DNA from: UBA7446 sp038143535 | Lineage (GTDB): Bacteria > Bacteroidota > Bacteroidia > Flavobacteriales > Flavobacteriaceae | Assembly (NCBI GenBank): GCA_038143535.1 | Contig: JAYQMD010000001.1 | Location: 1,601,857 to 1,665,856 of the forward strand | Direction of reading: 5' to 3' | DNA length: 64,000 nucleotides | In this document: in pieces, positions 1-9,093 of the stretch | How the letters are laid out: each line of letters starts with the position of its first letter | How positions within the stretch are numbered: position 1 is the first letter of the stretch | Notes under the pieces: model-generated | Seen by the model: the letters and a program-made list of their open reading frames with translations, nothing else | Database searches by the model: none | What the model was told of the DNA's origin: nothing | Position numbers and translations under genes: made by a program

Positions 1-297
1 GATGGTACGCTAGAAGGTAAAATAAATACTACAGGCCGTGTTGTCATTGGCAAAGAAGGAACTGTTAGTGGCGAAGTACACTGCGGGTATGCCGACGTCA
101 TAGGAAACTTTAACGGCAATTTACACGTGAATAGCTTACTCACCATCAAGTCTGATGGCATCGTGGAAGGGCAGGTTACGGTAGGTAAACTGGCCGTTGA
201 AGCTGGCGCCACACTAAACGCACAATGTAGCATGAAAGCTGCATCGGTAAAGTCAATGGTTGATGAAAAATCCCCAAAAGCCGAAAAAACGGCCTAA
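1..297 (+). CDS. Bactofilin family protein, 3' part only
   Basis: Frame 1 is open from the window edge to TAA at 295-297, giving 98 residues of the C-terminal part. The repeating pattern of short beta-strands and Gly turns (G-K-I-N-T-T-G, then G-T-V-S-G-E-V, then G-N-F-N-G-N-L) is the right-handed beta-helix of bactofilins (polymer-forming cytoskeletal proteins, DUF583), followed by a short Lys/Ala-rich tail. Bactofilins polymerise without nucleotide and scaffold cell-shape or envelope functions. A bactofilin directly upstream of atpZ and the ATP synthase genes is a usual flavobacterial arrangement. The gene overlaps atpZ by 35 bases. The N-terminus lies outside the window. Confidence 0.85.
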   Translation, partial: DGTLEGKINTTGRVVIGKEGTVSGEVHCGYADVIGNFNGNLHVNSLLTIKSDGIVEGQVTVGKLAVEAGATLNAQCSMKAASVKSMVDEKSPKAEKTA

Positions 298-481
298 AAC
301 TTGGGCTGTCCTTTCGGGGCTAACCGTTCAAATGGGCGTAAGCCTATATCTTGCATCTATTGGTGGCAAAGCACTTGATTTACGCTGGGAAACTGGGAAA
401 ACCATGACCTTGATACTGCTCATGTTGGTGCTGGCACTTAACATCTACGGACTGGTCAAATTCTTGAACCGATACGAATAG
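263..481 (+). CDS. atpZ: AtpZ/AtpI family small membrane protein
   Basis: A 72-residue protein with a basic N-terminus rich in Pro and Lys, then two hydrophobic segments (about residues 15-35 and 46-66). This is the two-helix pattern of AtpZ/AtpI proteins, which assist assembly of the ATP synthase c-ring or carry Mg2+/Ca2+. I chose the ATG at 263; an in-frame TTG lies one codon upstream at 260. The reading frame overlaps the end of the bactofilin gene by 35 bases, so the two are probably co-transcribed. The gene sits 165 bases before atpB. Family assignment rests on size, topology and position rather than on a catalytic motif. Confidence 0.75.
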   Translation: MKNPQKPKKRPKTWAVLSGLTVQMGVSLYLASIGGKALDLRWETGKTMTLILLMLVLALNIYGLVKFLNRYE

Positions 482-594
482 CTTCCAATTGCTGTTTTTT
501 TATCATAAATTCTTTGTGGCTTAGGCAGCCTTCAAACAAAGAAGTACAGTTTAATTTTTCGCCGTATTATCTTTTTTTCTTGTAGCTAAAAGTG

Positions 595-602
595 TACATT
601 TG
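595..602 (+). promoter_or_regulatory. Putative -7 element of the atp operon promoter
   Basis: TACATTTG matches the Bacteroidetes -7 consensus TAnnTTTG exactly. It lies in the 165-base gap between atpZ and atpB and would place the transcript start near 607, about 40 bases before the atpB start. No clear -33 TTTG was found at the usual spacing, so the site is supported by the -7 match and position only. Confidence 0.5.
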
Positions 603-646
603 CTGCGTTTGAATTTCAACAAAACTTCAAGATAAAAGCAAAACCA

Positions 647-1723
647 TTGAAAAGAGCACTTTTTGTATTTTTTACGCTTCTTTTAACAACCCACGCATTT
701 GCCGTTTCTGATCACAAGGCTCCCGAAAAAAAGGGTTCGCTTAAGGATGAAATCAAAGCTTATATCCAACACCACTTAAAAGATTCTCACGATTTCTATT
801 TAGGGTCTTACAAAGACGGTGACAAAAAAAAATACATTGGCTACATCGGCCTTCCCGTAATTCTTTGGGATAACGGGCTTGTATTATTTTCATCTGCCAA
901 ATTTAAACACGGTAAGGCAGTGGTATCAAAAGGGAATAGTCACTACAAACTCTACCACGGAAAAATTTATAAGACCGATGAAGCGGGTACCATCAATTAT
1001 GATGATGCGCATCATGCTGTCAATGAAAAACCGCTTGACCTCTCCATGACAAAAAGCGTTATGACCATGCTATTCACGGCAATGTTAATGTTCTTTTTGT
1101 TTCGTTCGTTAGCACAATCTTATGCTAAAAACGGAGGCGTTGCTGCTGGTATAGGTCGTTTCTTCGAGCCTATAATTTTGTATGTTCGTGACGACATTGC
1201 CATCCCCAATATTGGAGAAAAGCACCACGGTCGTTACATGAGCTTTTTGCTAACCGTATTTTTCTTTATTTGGTTTTTAAATCTTTTGGGGCTTACCCCA
1301 CTTGGTATTAATGTGACTGGAAATATTGCCGTCACATTTGGATTGGCATTGCTTACCTTTTTATTGACCAATTTGACTGCCAACAAGAACTATTGGGCGC
1401 ACATCTTTTGGATGCCAGGTGTCCCCATTCTTATGAAAATTCTCCTAATGCCCATTGAGCTTTTAGGTGTGATTATCAAACCGTTTTCGCTGTTGATCCG
1501 TTTGTATGCGAACATGCAGGCTGGACACATCGTATTGATGAGCCTTATTGGGCTTATGTTTATTTTTAACAATTGGCTGGGTAGCAGCTTGTCCTTTTTA
1601 TTGGCTTTTGTTATTTCCATAATCGAATTATTAGTGGCCGCATTGCAGGCCTATATATTCACCATGCTATCGGCGCTCTATTTTGGGTTTGCCGTTGAAG
1701 AACATCATGATGAAGCGCATTAA
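647..1723 (+). CDS. atpB: F1Fo ATP synthase subunit a
   Basis: Membrane subunit a of the ATP synthase, which forms the proton half-channels against the c-ring. The 358-residue product starts with a signal-peptide-like segment (residues 1-19), then a long hydrophilic stretch of about 120 residues typical of Bacteroidetes AtpB, then five or more membrane helices. The essential arginine is in the R-L-Y-A-N motif at about residue 285, followed by the conserved A-G-H. The start is TTG at 647, the only plausible initiator before the hydrophobic leader; no in-frame ATG lies nearby. It is the first gene after the presumed promoter and is followed 30 bases later by atpE. Confidence 0.95.
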   Translation: MKRALFVFFTLLLTTHAFAVSDHKAPEKKGSLKDEIKAYIQHHLKDSHDFYLGSYKDGDKKKYIGYIGLPVILWDNGLVLFSSAKFKHGKAVVSKGNSHYKLYHGKIYKTDEAGTINYDDAHHAVNEKPLDLSMTKSVMTMLFTAMLMFFLFRSLAQSYAKNGGVAAGIGRFFEPIILYVRDDIAIPNIGEKHHGRYMSFLLTVFFFIWFLNLLGLTPLGINVTGNIAVTFGLALLTFLLTNLTANKNYWAHIFWMPGVPILMKILLMPIELLGVIIKPFSLLIRLYANMQAGHIVLMSLIGLMFIFNNWLGSSLSFLLAFVISIIELLVAALQAYIFTMLSALYFGFAVEEHHDEAH

Positions 1724-1753
1724 ACACAAACATTAACAATTAAATATATACAC

Positions 1754-1945
1754 ATGGAAATTCCAGTAATCGTAGGTGCAGGTCTCGTCGTAATCGGCGT
1801 AGGTATGGGAATCGGTAGAGTCGGTGGTTCAGCTATGGAAGCTATTGCTCGTCAACCTGAAGCATACGGGAAAATTCAAACAGCTATGTTGATTGCAGCC
1901 GCTCTTATTGAAGGGATTGGTTTTGCAGCACTATTTGCTGTATAG
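1754..1945 (+). CDS. atpE: F1Fo ATP synthase subunit c
   Basis: A 63-residue hairpin of two membrane helices joined by the A-R-Q-P loop (residues 32-35), which contacts the F1 stalk. The ion-binding carboxylate is Glu53 in L-I-E-G-I-G-F. The position equivalent to the sodium-binding Gln of Na+-type c subunits is Ile, and there is no E-S/E-T pair after the carboxylate, so the ring should be proton-driven. Full length for the family. It lies between atpB and atpF in the same transcription unit. Confidence 0.96.
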   Translation: MEIPVIVGAGLVVIGVGMGIGRVGGSAMEAIARQPEAYGKIQTAMLIAAALIEGIGFAALFAV

Positions 1946-2009
1946 TAAGAACACAAGTTTTAGATAAGCAGCGGCTAGGCTACTGCTTGTCTTACTTAAA
2001 TATAACCCT

Positions 2010-2513
2010 ATGGAAAAATTATTAGGCGAATTTTCGTTTGGTTTGTTTATATGGCAAACTGCAATTGTGGTGGCACTTCTTTTAATGCTCCGCAAATTTG
2101 CATGGAAACCCATCCTAAACACCATTAACGAAAGAGAGGCGGGTATTCGATCGGCTATGAAATCGGCTGAAAAGGCACGTGCAGAAATGCAAGACCTACA
2201 AGCTGACAATGAGCGTATTCTAAAGGAAGCCCGTGCAGAACGAGACGGCTTGCTAAAAGAAGCGCGCGAGCTACGTCAAAAAATGATTGACAATGCCAAG
2301 GGCGAAGCTAAAGCTCAAGCGGAGCAACTTATTGCGCAAGCAAAAGAAGCAATTAAAAATGAAAAGCAGGTGGCCATTACTTCCCTCAAAAATGAAGTAG
2401 CGGATTTATCACTTCAAATTGCAGAAACGCTGACCAAAAAGCAGCTATCTTCGGACAAAAAGCAAACTGAATTGGTACAGAAGCTACTTAAAGGTGTAGA
2501 TCTAAAAGCATGA
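2010..2513 (+). CDS. atpF: F1Fo ATP synthase subunit b
   Basis: A 167-residue peripheral stalk subunit. One N-terminal membrane helix (about residues 9-27) is followed by a long charged, Ala/Glu/Lys/Arg-rich coiled coil (about 40-150) that dimerises and reaches the delta subunit. The motif W-K-P-I-L-N after the membrane helix is typical. It overlaps atpH by four bases (ATGA type), implying translational coupling. A 64-base gap separates it from atpE. Confidence 0.95.
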   Translation: MEKLLGEFSFGLFIWQTAIVVALLLMLRKFAWKPILNTINEREAGIRSAMKSAEKARAEMQDLQADNERILKEARAERDGLLKEARELRQKMIDNAKGEAKAQAEQLIAQAKEAIKNEKQVAITSLKNEVADLSLQIAETLTKKQLSSDKKQTELVQKLLKGVDLKA

Positions 2514-3064
2514 TAGGAACTAGAGCAGCATTGCGATATGCCAAAGCAGCCGTACAAAAGGCTATTGAAGATGACCAATTGGAAGCACTAGCCAAAGACA
2601 TGGAAACGGTTTACGATACCGTACAGAGCAACCGTGACTTGGAAGCTGTTTTACAAAGCCCTGTAATTAGCAGTGATGTGAAGCACAGTACGCTTCAAGC
2701 TGTTTTTGCACAGTGCAGCGATGCCGGTAAGAACCTATTACGCCTTGTAGCTGAAAACAACCGCACGCACAACCTTGATGGCATTGCGCTTAAGGTTAAA
2801 GCGCTTTACCAAGACCATTTGGGATTGATTGAGGCAGTTGCTACAACAGCAGTGCCCATTACCCCCGAATTGGAAAAAGAAATTTTGATTAAAGTGGCCA
2901 CACTTACAGATAAGAAAGTGACCCTAGTCAACAAAGTAGACCCTACCGTTATTGGTGGGTTTATACTAAGACTTGATGATATAGCCCTCAATGCGAGTGT
3001 TGCTCATCAACTCAATTCATTAAAACAAACGTTAAGTTCAAACGCAATATCATGGCAGAAGTAA
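2510..3064 (+). CDS. atpH: F1Fo ATP synthase subunit delta (OSCP)
   Basis: A 184-residue subunit that caps F1 and joins it to the b-dimer stalk. The N-terminal helical domain begins with the typical A-L-R-Y-A-K-A. The C-terminal half carries the conserved D-P-T-V-I-G-G-F-I-L-R motif (about residues 142-152). The start overlaps atpF by four bases and the end overlaps the atpA start by 13 bases, so the three are tightly coupled. Length is normal. Confidence 0.95.
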   Translation: MIGTRAALRYAKAAVQKAIEDDQLEALAKDMETVYDTVQSNRDLEAVLQSPVISSDVKHSTLQAVFAQCSDAGKNLLRLVAENNRTHNLDGIALKVKALYQDHLGLIEAVATTAVPITPELEKEILIKVATLTDKKVTLVNKVDPTVIGGFILRLDDIALNASVAHQLNSLKQTLSSNAISWQK

Positions 3065-4628
3065 AAGCCGCGGAAGTATCCGCGATATTAAAACAGCAAT
3101 TAACAGGATTTGACAGCAGTGTCTCGCTAGACGAAGTAGGATCAGTACTCCAAGTGGGTGATGGTATTGCTCGTGTATACGGATTATCCAATGTACAATA
3201 TGGCGAATTGGTCACTTTCGACTCTGGTTTGGAAGGAATTGTACTTAACCTAGAGGAAGACAACGTAGGTGTAGTACTTTTAGGTCCGTCCAAAGGAATT
3301 AAAGAAGGTGATACCGTTAAGCGTACGCAACGCATCGCCGCTATCAATGTAGGTGAAGGTGTTGTAGGTCGCGTGGTGAACACACTCGGTATTCCGATTG
3401 ATGGTAAAGGTCCTATTGAAGGCGAAACCATTGAAATGCCATTAGAGCGAAAGGCACCTGGAGTTATCTATCGCCAACCAGTGAACGAACCGCTTCAAAC
3501 AGGTATCAAATCCATTGATGCCATGATCCCAGTAGGGCGTGGACAACGTGAATTGGTTATTGGTGACCGTCAAACAGGTAAGACAACCGTTTGTATTGAC
3601 ACCATCCTAAACCAAAAAGAATTTTACGATGCAGGGGAACCCGTATACTGTATTTATGTAGCCATAGGGCAAAAAGCGTCTACGGTAGCTGGAATTGCCA
3701 GCACACTACAAGAAAAAGGTGCCATGGCATATACAACCATAGTATCGGCAAATGCATCTGACCCTGCTCCTATGCAGGTATATGCGCCTTTTACTGGTGC
3801 AGCCATTGGAGAATATTTCCGTGATACAGGTCGTCCAGCACTGATTATCTATGATGATTTATCTAAGCAAGCGGTTGCATACCGTGAAGTATCCCTTTTA
3901 CTTCGTCGCCCACCCGGACGTGAAGCATATCCTGGGGATGTTTTCTACTTACACTCGCGCTTACTAGAGCGTGCAGCCAAAGTAATCGCAGATGATACCA
4001 TTGCCAAACAAATGAACGACTTGCCTGAAGGGCTTAAGTCTAAAGTTAAAGGGGAGGTTCCCTTACGGCACTACCCATTATTGAAACACAAGCAGGTGAC
4101 GTATCTGCCTATATCCCGACCAACGTAATTTCAATTACCGATGGGCAAATATTTTTGGAGTCTGACTTGTTTAACTCTGGTGTACGTCCAGCCATTAACG
4201 TAGGTATTTCGGTATCCCGTGTAGGGGGTTCGGCACAGATTAAGTCCATGAAAAAAGTAGCAGGTACACTAAAGCTTGATCAAGCGCAGTTCCGTGAGTT
4301 GGAAGCCTTTGCCAAGTTTGGTTCTGACCTAGACGCAGCAACCATGAACGTGATTGGAAAAGGACAACGAAACGTGGAAATCCTTAAACAAGCACAAAAC
4401 GATCCGTTTAAGGTTGAAGATCAGATTGCCATCATTTTTGCTGGATCAAAAAACCTATTACGCCAAGTTCCTGTTAACAAGGTAAAAGAGTTTGAACAAA
4501 GCTATTTAGAGTTACTAAACGTAAAACACAGAGACGTACTGGATACGCTTAAAGCGGGTAAACTCACAGACGAGGTTATAGGCACCTTGACGAAAGTAGC
4601 CACTGATTTAGCCGTTCAATACGCATGA
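3052..4628 (+). CDS. atpA: F1Fo ATP synthase subunit alpha, interrupted by a one-base frameshift
   Basis: Non-catalytic nucleotide-binding subunit of F1. The Walker A motif G-D-R-Q-T-G-K-T is near residue 172. The frame from 3052 runs through the nucleotide-binding domain and then leaves it after residue about 333, ending at a false stop at 4128. The true continuation (A-L-P-I-I-E-T-Q-A-G, then the C-terminal helical domain) resumes one frame away and ends at TGA 4626-4628. At 4051-4054 there are four G where five would restore K-V-K-G-G-G-S-L and a full-length protein of 525 residues. Such a break in an essential gene is more likely a sequence error than a real mutation. Neighbours atpH and atpG are intact. 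Confidence 0.93.
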
Positions 4629-4631
4629 CAA

Positions 4632-5480
4632 ATGGCAAACCTTAAGGAAATACGCAACCGGATAAGCTCTGTATCATCTACGATGCAGATTACCAGTGCC
4701 ATGAAAATGGTATCGGCAGCCAAGCTCAAAAAAGCGCAAGATGCAATTACGGCCATGCGTCCATATGCCACCAAACTTACCGAATTGCTACAAAACTTAA
4801 GTGGTGTCCAAGACAACGAGAGTCCATATACAACAGTACGCCCTGTGAAGCGCGTACTCTATGTAGCCATTACCTCAAACCGTGGCCTATGTGGTGGGTT
4901 TAACACCAACATCGTAAAAGCGGTCAAAGCGCATGCAGATAACTCTGATAAAGCTAAGGCAGTATTTTCCGTTGGAAAAAAAGGCAACGACGTCTTGAGT
5001 AAAGACTTTGATGTTGAAGGACACGAAACTGCCATATTTGATGATTTGGCATACGCCAATGCTGCTGAGCTAGCCCAACAACTGATGGATGGCTTTGTAA
5101 ACGAATCTTATGACGAGGTACACTTGGTGTATAACCGATTCAAAAATGCCGCTACCCAATTGGTCACTGTAGAGCCATTTTTACCTCTTGTGCCTGAAGC
5201 TGTTGAAGATCAAATAGAAACAAACTACATCTACGAGCCAGGCAAAGAAGCCATTTTCAATACCCTACTTCCAAAAGCACTAAAAATGCAATTGTTTAAG
5301 GCGCTCCGCGATTCATTCGCTAGTGAGCACGGGGCGCGTATGACCGCCATGCACAAAGCTACGGACAATGCGACTGAGCTTCGCGACCAATTGAAACTTA
5401 CATACAATAAAGCACGTCAGGCGGCGATTACCAACGAAATCCTTGAAATCGTAGGAGGTGCCGAAGCATTAAACGGCTGA
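4632..5480 (+). CDS. atpG: F1Fo ATP synthase subunit gamma
   Basis: Central stalk subunit that rotates inside the alpha-beta hexamer. The 282-residue product begins with the family signature (A-N-L-K-E-I-R-N-R-I, S-A-M-K-M-V-S) and ends with the matching C-terminal helix (N-K-A-R-Q-A-A-I-T-N-E-I), the two forming the coiled coil. It starts three bases after atpA. The operon ends here: atpD and atpC do not follow, as is common in Flavobacteriia, where beta and epsilon are encoded elsewhere. Confidence 0.95.
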   Translation: MANLKEIRNRISSVSSTMQITSAMKMVSAAKLKKAQDAITAMRPYATKLTELLQNLSGVQDNESPYTTVRPVKRVLYVAITSNRGLCGGFNTNIVKAVKAHADNSDKAKAVFSVGKKGNDVLSKDFDVEGHETAIFDDLAYANAAELAQQLMDGFVNESYDEVHLVYNRFKNAATQLVTVEPFLPLVPEAVEDQIETNYIYEPGKEAIFNTLLPKALKMQLFKALRDSFASEHGARMTAMHKATDNATELRDQLKLTYNKARQAAITNEILEIVGGAEALNG

Positions 5481-5681
5481 TCTGGCTTCTTTTTCTAAGC
5501 TATTTTAAAAGGCTGTGTTGTAATTTATGTGCAATGACGCGCTATCCTTAGGCTTTAAATAGCATAAGGCGGCAATGATGGATAAGGTTCTGATTCATCG
5601 TAATTTTAGCTGTTTACAAAACGACAATAAGTCTAAGTAATGACAATATGGGTTACTGGCAGTTTTTCTTATTTTTAAGTC

Positions 5682-6116
5682 ATGAAAATTAACATCGTCA
5701 ATCAATCCGCTCACGACCTTCCCTCCTACGAAACCCTAGCGTCTGCTGGAATGGATTTACGTGCGCATATCCCTGAACCCATTACACTCCAACCCCTAGA
5801 AAGAGGGCTTATCAAAACGGGATTGTTTATGGAGCTTCCCATAGGAGTAGAAGCGCAAGTACGCCCAAGAAGTGGTTTAGCGATTAAAAAAGGGATTAGC
5901 GTGCTCAATGCCCCTGGAACAATTGATGCAGACTACAGAGGCGAAATTGGCGTTATCCTTATAAACCTATCTAGCGAGCCTTTTACAATAGCATCAGGAG
6001 ATCGCATTGCTCAATTGGTAATTGCCAAGCACGAACGCTCCGTTTGGAAAGAAGTTACATCGCTTGAAAAAACAGCAAGAGGCACCGGAGGTTTTGGTAG
6101 TACAGGTATAAAATAG
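5682..6116 (+). CDS. dut: dUTP diphosphatase
   Basis: Hydrolyses dUTP to dUMP and pyrophosphate, keeping uracil out of DNA and feeding dTMP synthesis. The 144-residue trimeric-type enzyme shows its five motifs in order: S-A-G-M-D-L (about 22-27), R-P-R-S-G-L (about 64-69), the substrate loop around G-T-I-D-A-D-Y-R-G (about 81-89), G-D-R-I-A-Q-L (about 107-113) and the C-terminal R-G-T-G-G-F-G-S-T-G. It is the first gene after a 201-base gap in which I see no other gene or clear hairpin. Three bases separate it from the nucleotidyltransferase gene. Confidence 0.96.
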   Translation: MKINIVNQSAHDLPSYETLASAGMDLRAHIPEPITLQPLERGLIKTGLFMELPIGVEAQVRPRSGLAIKKGISVLNAPGTIDADYRGEIGVILINLSSEPFTIASGDRIAQLVIAKHERSVWKEVTSLEKTARGTGGFGSTGIK

Positions 6117-6119
6117 AAT

Positions 6120-7133
6120 ATGAAGATAATCGTTCCCATGGCAGGTAGAGGCTCTCGCTTACGCCCACATACACTCACAGTCCCCAAGCCACTAATTCCT
6201 GTAGCTGGGATGCCCATCGTTCACCGATTGGTGCGTGATATTGCCAAGCTGCTACCCGAACCTGTTAGTGAAATTGCCTATGTACTGGGTGACCCTGCCT
6301 ATTTTGGTGAGGCGGTCGTTGCGGCACTTACAGAACTGTCTGAAAGCCTTGGTGCCAAAACAAGTATTTACCGCCAAGACCAGCCGCTTGGAACAGGTCA
6401 TGCCGTAATGTGTGCAGATCCATCGCTTTCTGGCCCTGCAGTTATTGCCTATGCAGATACCTTAATTCGTGCGGATTTAAGCCTAGATCCAGATGCAGAC
6501 AGCGTTATTTGGGTAAAGCAAGTGGAACATCCAGAACAGTTTGGGGTGGTGCAGCTAGACAATACGGGTGCCATAAGTGCATTGGTAGAAAAACCTCGTG
6601 ATTTTGTTTCGGACTTGGCCGTAATTGGGATTTATTATTTTAAGGAAATAGGCTTGTTAAAAGATGCTTTGCAAGGCGTTTTGGACGAAAAGCGAACACA
6701 CGGAGGCGAATACCAAATCAACGATGGTATTTTGCGTATGATGGAAGACGGCAAGCGCTTTGTTCCCGGAGAAGTTAGTGCGTGGATGGACTGTGGAAAC
6801 CCAGCGGTAACTGTCGAAACCAATGCGCGCATGCTAGATTATTTGGCAGCAGAAGGCGCAAAACTTATTGGCAAGGCTACGCTTGAAAACAGCCATATTA
6901 TTGAGCCCTGTTTTATTGCAGATGGGGTTGTACTTAAAAACACAACTGTTGGGCCAGGTGTATCCATTGGCGCCAATACAATCATTTCGGATAGTACCGT
7001 CAAAAACAGCATGATTCAAGCAAATTGCCAGATTGAAAAATCCCACTTGGACGGCGCTATGATTGGCAACCATGTCCGTTATTGCGGATCGCAGAAACAC
7101 GTGAGTATTGGCGATTACTGCGAATTGGAATAA
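6120..7133 (+). CDS. Sugar-phosphate nucleotidyltransferase
   Basis: A 337-residue enzyme expected to join a sugar 1-phosphate to a nucleoside triphosphate. The N-terminal Rossmann-like domain has the pyrophosphorylase signature G-R-G-S-R-L-R-P-H-T followed by P-K-P-L-I-P (about residues 9-28). Later come G-T-G-H-A (about 92) and V-E-K-P (about 156). The C-terminal quarter is hexapeptide-like (S-H-I-I-E-P, G-V-S-I-G-A-N-T), suggesting a left-handed beta-helix as in bifunctional GlmU-type or RmlA-long enzymes. The exact sugar and nucleotide cannot be read from the sequence. It lies in one unit with dut and the DUF4292 lipoprotein, separate from the rfbA gene at 61 kb. Confidence 0.85.
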   Translation: MKIIVPMAGRGSRLRPHTLTVPKPLIPVAGMPIVHRLVRDIAKLLPEPVSEIAYVLGDPAYFGEAVVAALTELSESLGAKTSIYRQDQPLGTGHAVMCADPSLSGPAVIAYADTLIRADLSLDPDADSVIWVKQVEHPEQFGVVQLDNTGAISALVEKPRDFVSDLAVIGIYYFKEIGLLKDALQGVLDEKRTHGGEYQINDGILRMMEDGKRFVPGEVSAWMDCGNPAVTVETNARMLDYLAAEGAKLIGKATLENSHIIEPCFIADGVVLKNTTVGPGVSIGANTIISDSTVKNSMIQANCQIEKSHLDGAMIGNHVRYCGSQKHVSIGDYCELE

Positions 7134-7136
7134 CAC

Positions 7137-7895
7137 ATGAAAAAACAGGGCCTTATTGGATTTGGATTGATCGTGGTCATGGGGTGTAAATCCCTAACTC
7201 CAGTGGCTAAGACCAGCGCCATTGATACTAGCTTGCGCCCGCGGGCGGTTCAACAACAAATAGAAGATAACGCACTGCGCTTTGACCGTTTACAATGGCG
7301 CGGGCAAGCCTCGCTTGAGCGAGAAGGAAAACGACAAAAGGTTAGCGTCACGCTACGGTTAAAGCAAGGCGAGGGAATCTGGGTTAGCGGATCTGTGATT
7401 GTGCCCTTGGCGCGTATTTTTATTACTCCCAAGCAACTTCAATTTTATGAAAAAATAAATAGGCAATACGCACAAGTTGATTTTCGGCAAGTTAAAAAGC
7501 TACTAGGCGCACAAGTTGATTATGAAATGATTGAGCGCATCATCACGGCAAGGCCACTAGACAAACGTGCACTCAAACGAGCAAAGCTTTCATTTACGCA
7601 AAACAGCTATGTGCTTAGCTCGCGAAAAAGAGGGGTTTCCTTGGTTTGGACCTATGACGCTGCTTTTAGACTTATTTCTCAAGTGCTTTCAGACGGCGAA
7701 ACAGCTGTTCGTGTGGATTATGATGGCTATACGCGAATTGGTGACCAGTGGGTTCCCGAACAGCTAAATGCTAGCTTGCGTGGAGTAGACAAGACAACCA
7801 AGTTTAGGTTGCAATCCAAGCAAACGCAATTAAATGGGAAGTTTAAAATGCCTTTTGAAATCCCAAGAGGGTATACAAAAATTAATCTGCCATGA
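7137..7895 (+). CDS. DUF4292 domain lipoprotein
   Basis: A 252-residue protein with a lipoprotein signal peptide; the lipobox V-M-G-C puts the lipidated cysteine at residue 17. The rest matches the flavobacterial DUF4292 pattern: an R-W-R-G-like N-terminal strand, a beta-rich body and I-P-R-G-Y near the end. The fold resembles LolA/LolB-like lipoprotein carriers, but function is unproven. It starts three bases after the nucleotidyltransferase and overlaps the EnvC-like gene by four bases, so it probably acts in the same envelope process. Confidence 0.75.
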   Translation: MKKQGLIGFGLIVVMGCKSLTPVAKTSAIDTSLRPRAVQQQIEDNALRFDRLQWRGQASLEREGKRQKVSVTLRLKQGEGIWVSGSVIVPLARIFITPKQLQFYEKINRQYAQVDFRQVKKLLGAQVDYEMIERIITARPLDKRALKRAKLSFTQNSYVLSSRKRGVSLVWTYDAAFRLISQVLSDGETAVRVDYDGYTRIGDQWVPEQLNASLRGVDKTTKFRLQSKQTQLNGKFKMPFEIPRGYTKINLP

Positions 7896-9091
7896 AAAAG
7901 TGGATTTGGGTTTTGATAATTATCCCTGTTTTGAGTTTGGCTCAAGACAAAAAAGCTGCGCTTGAAGCCCAGAAAAAGCTGTTGCAACAAGAAATTGTAC
8001 AAATTAATGCATTGATAAAAACAAGTGCTAAAAAACGTGCTAATGTCTTAACACAAGTTGAAACGGTTCAACTTAAAATGGATCGGCAAGATGCGCTAAT
8101 TCAACTCACCAACCGCCAGATAAATAGACTCAACCAAGAAATAAATATAAACCTGCGTAACATAGAGAAACTTAGGACGGAACTCACATCACTAAAAAAG
8201 GATTATGCCGAAATGGTTGTTTCGGCGCGAAAAAATAAATCAACTCAAAATCGTTTGATGTTCTTACTTTCTTCTGAAAGTTTTTGGCAAGCTTACAAGC
8301 GGATGGCCTATATGAAGCAATATGCAGCCTACCGCAAACAACAAGGAGAGCAGATAGCTGCCAAAACCAAAGCCTTGCAGCAATATACCTCAGACTTGGT
8401 AGCGCAACGCAAGGATAAAAAGCAACTCATCGAAGAAAATAGGAAAGCACAAAAAGAATTAGACAGCATTAGAAAAAGACAAAGTTCACTTGTGCTAGAA
8501 TTGAAAAAACGAGAAAGAAATTATAGTGCGCAAATCAAGAAAAAACAAAAACAACAAGAGGCAATTGATAAGGAAATTGCGCGCCTTATTCGAGAAGCTA
8601 TTGCCGCATCAAACAAAAAAGCAGGAACAAAAACAGGGAATTTTGTGTTAACCCCAGAAGCTAAAGCCCTTGCTGCCAGTTTTGCCTCCAACAAAGGGCG
8701 CTTGCCTTGGCCCGTAGAAAAAGGAATTGTTACACAACGGTTTGGTACACAACGACACCCTGTGGTTCGCACCACTACCATCAAGAGCAATGGCGTATCA
8801 CTTTCGGTTCCGGCTGGGGCAAGTGCTCGAAGCGTCTATGAGGGAATCGTGCTAAATATTGTACAATTTAAGGGGAGTAACCCTATTGTGCTGATTCAAC
8901 ACGGAAACTACATCACTAGCTATAAAAATCTAAGCAAGGTCTATGTCAAAAAAGGGGCCCGCGTTACTGCCAAACAAGCTATTGGACAAATATTCACCAA
9001 CAAAGATACCGGAAAAACAGTGTTGCAGTTCAGTATATTCCAAAATACCACGCCGCAAAACCCGGCTTTATGGTTGTATCAAATGAAGTAA
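7892..9091 (+). CDS. EnvC-like murein hydrolase activator (degenerate LytM/M23 domain)
   Basis: A 399-residue secreted protein with a signal peptide (about residues 1-17, ending S-L-A-Q), a long Lys/Gln-rich coiled coil (about 20-235) and a C-terminal LytM/M23 domain (about 270-399). In the LytM domain the metal-binding His and Asp of H-x(3)-D are missing (the stretch reads T-T-T-I-K-S-N-G-V-S) and the HxH motif reads L-Q-F-S. The protein is therefore predicted to be non-catalytic, like EnvC, which activates amidases at the division septum. It overlaps the DUF4292 gene by four bases and ends three bases from the convergent ribE. Confidence 0.88.
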   Translation: MKKWIWVLIIIPVLSLAQDKKAALEAQKKLLQQEIVQINALIKTSAKKRANVLTQVETVQLKMDRQDALIQLTNRQINRLNQEININLRNIEKLRTELTSLKKDYAEMVVSARKNKSTQNRLMFLLSSESFWQAYKRMAYMKQYAAYRKQQGEQIAAKTKALQQYTSDLVAQRKDKKQLIEENRKAQKELDSIRKRQSSLVLELKKRERNYSAQIKKKQKQQEAIDKEIARLIREAIAASNKKAGTKTGNFVLTPEAKALAASFASNKGRLPWPVEKGIVTQRFGTQRHPVVRTTTIKSNGVSLSVPAGASARSVYEGIVLNIVQFKGSNPIVLIQHGNYITSYKNLSKVYVKKGARVTAKQAIGQIFTNKDTGKTVLQFSIFQNTTPQNPALWLYQMK

Positions 9092-9093
9092 AA

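Noticed and set aside
482..646. Possible AtpI-type gene between atpZ and atpB, as found in some relatives
   Set aside because: The 165 bases hold no open frame with membrane-helix content; only a promoter-like element is visible.
1390..1620. Minus-strand open frame opposite atpB
   Set aside because: It lies wholly within a conserved membrane-protein gene, has no recognisable motif and is a shadow frame.
5481..5681. Possible small RNA or gene in the gap before dut
   Set aside because: I see no open frame of convincing composition, no tRNA-like fold and no clear hairpin with a T run. Left as non-coding.
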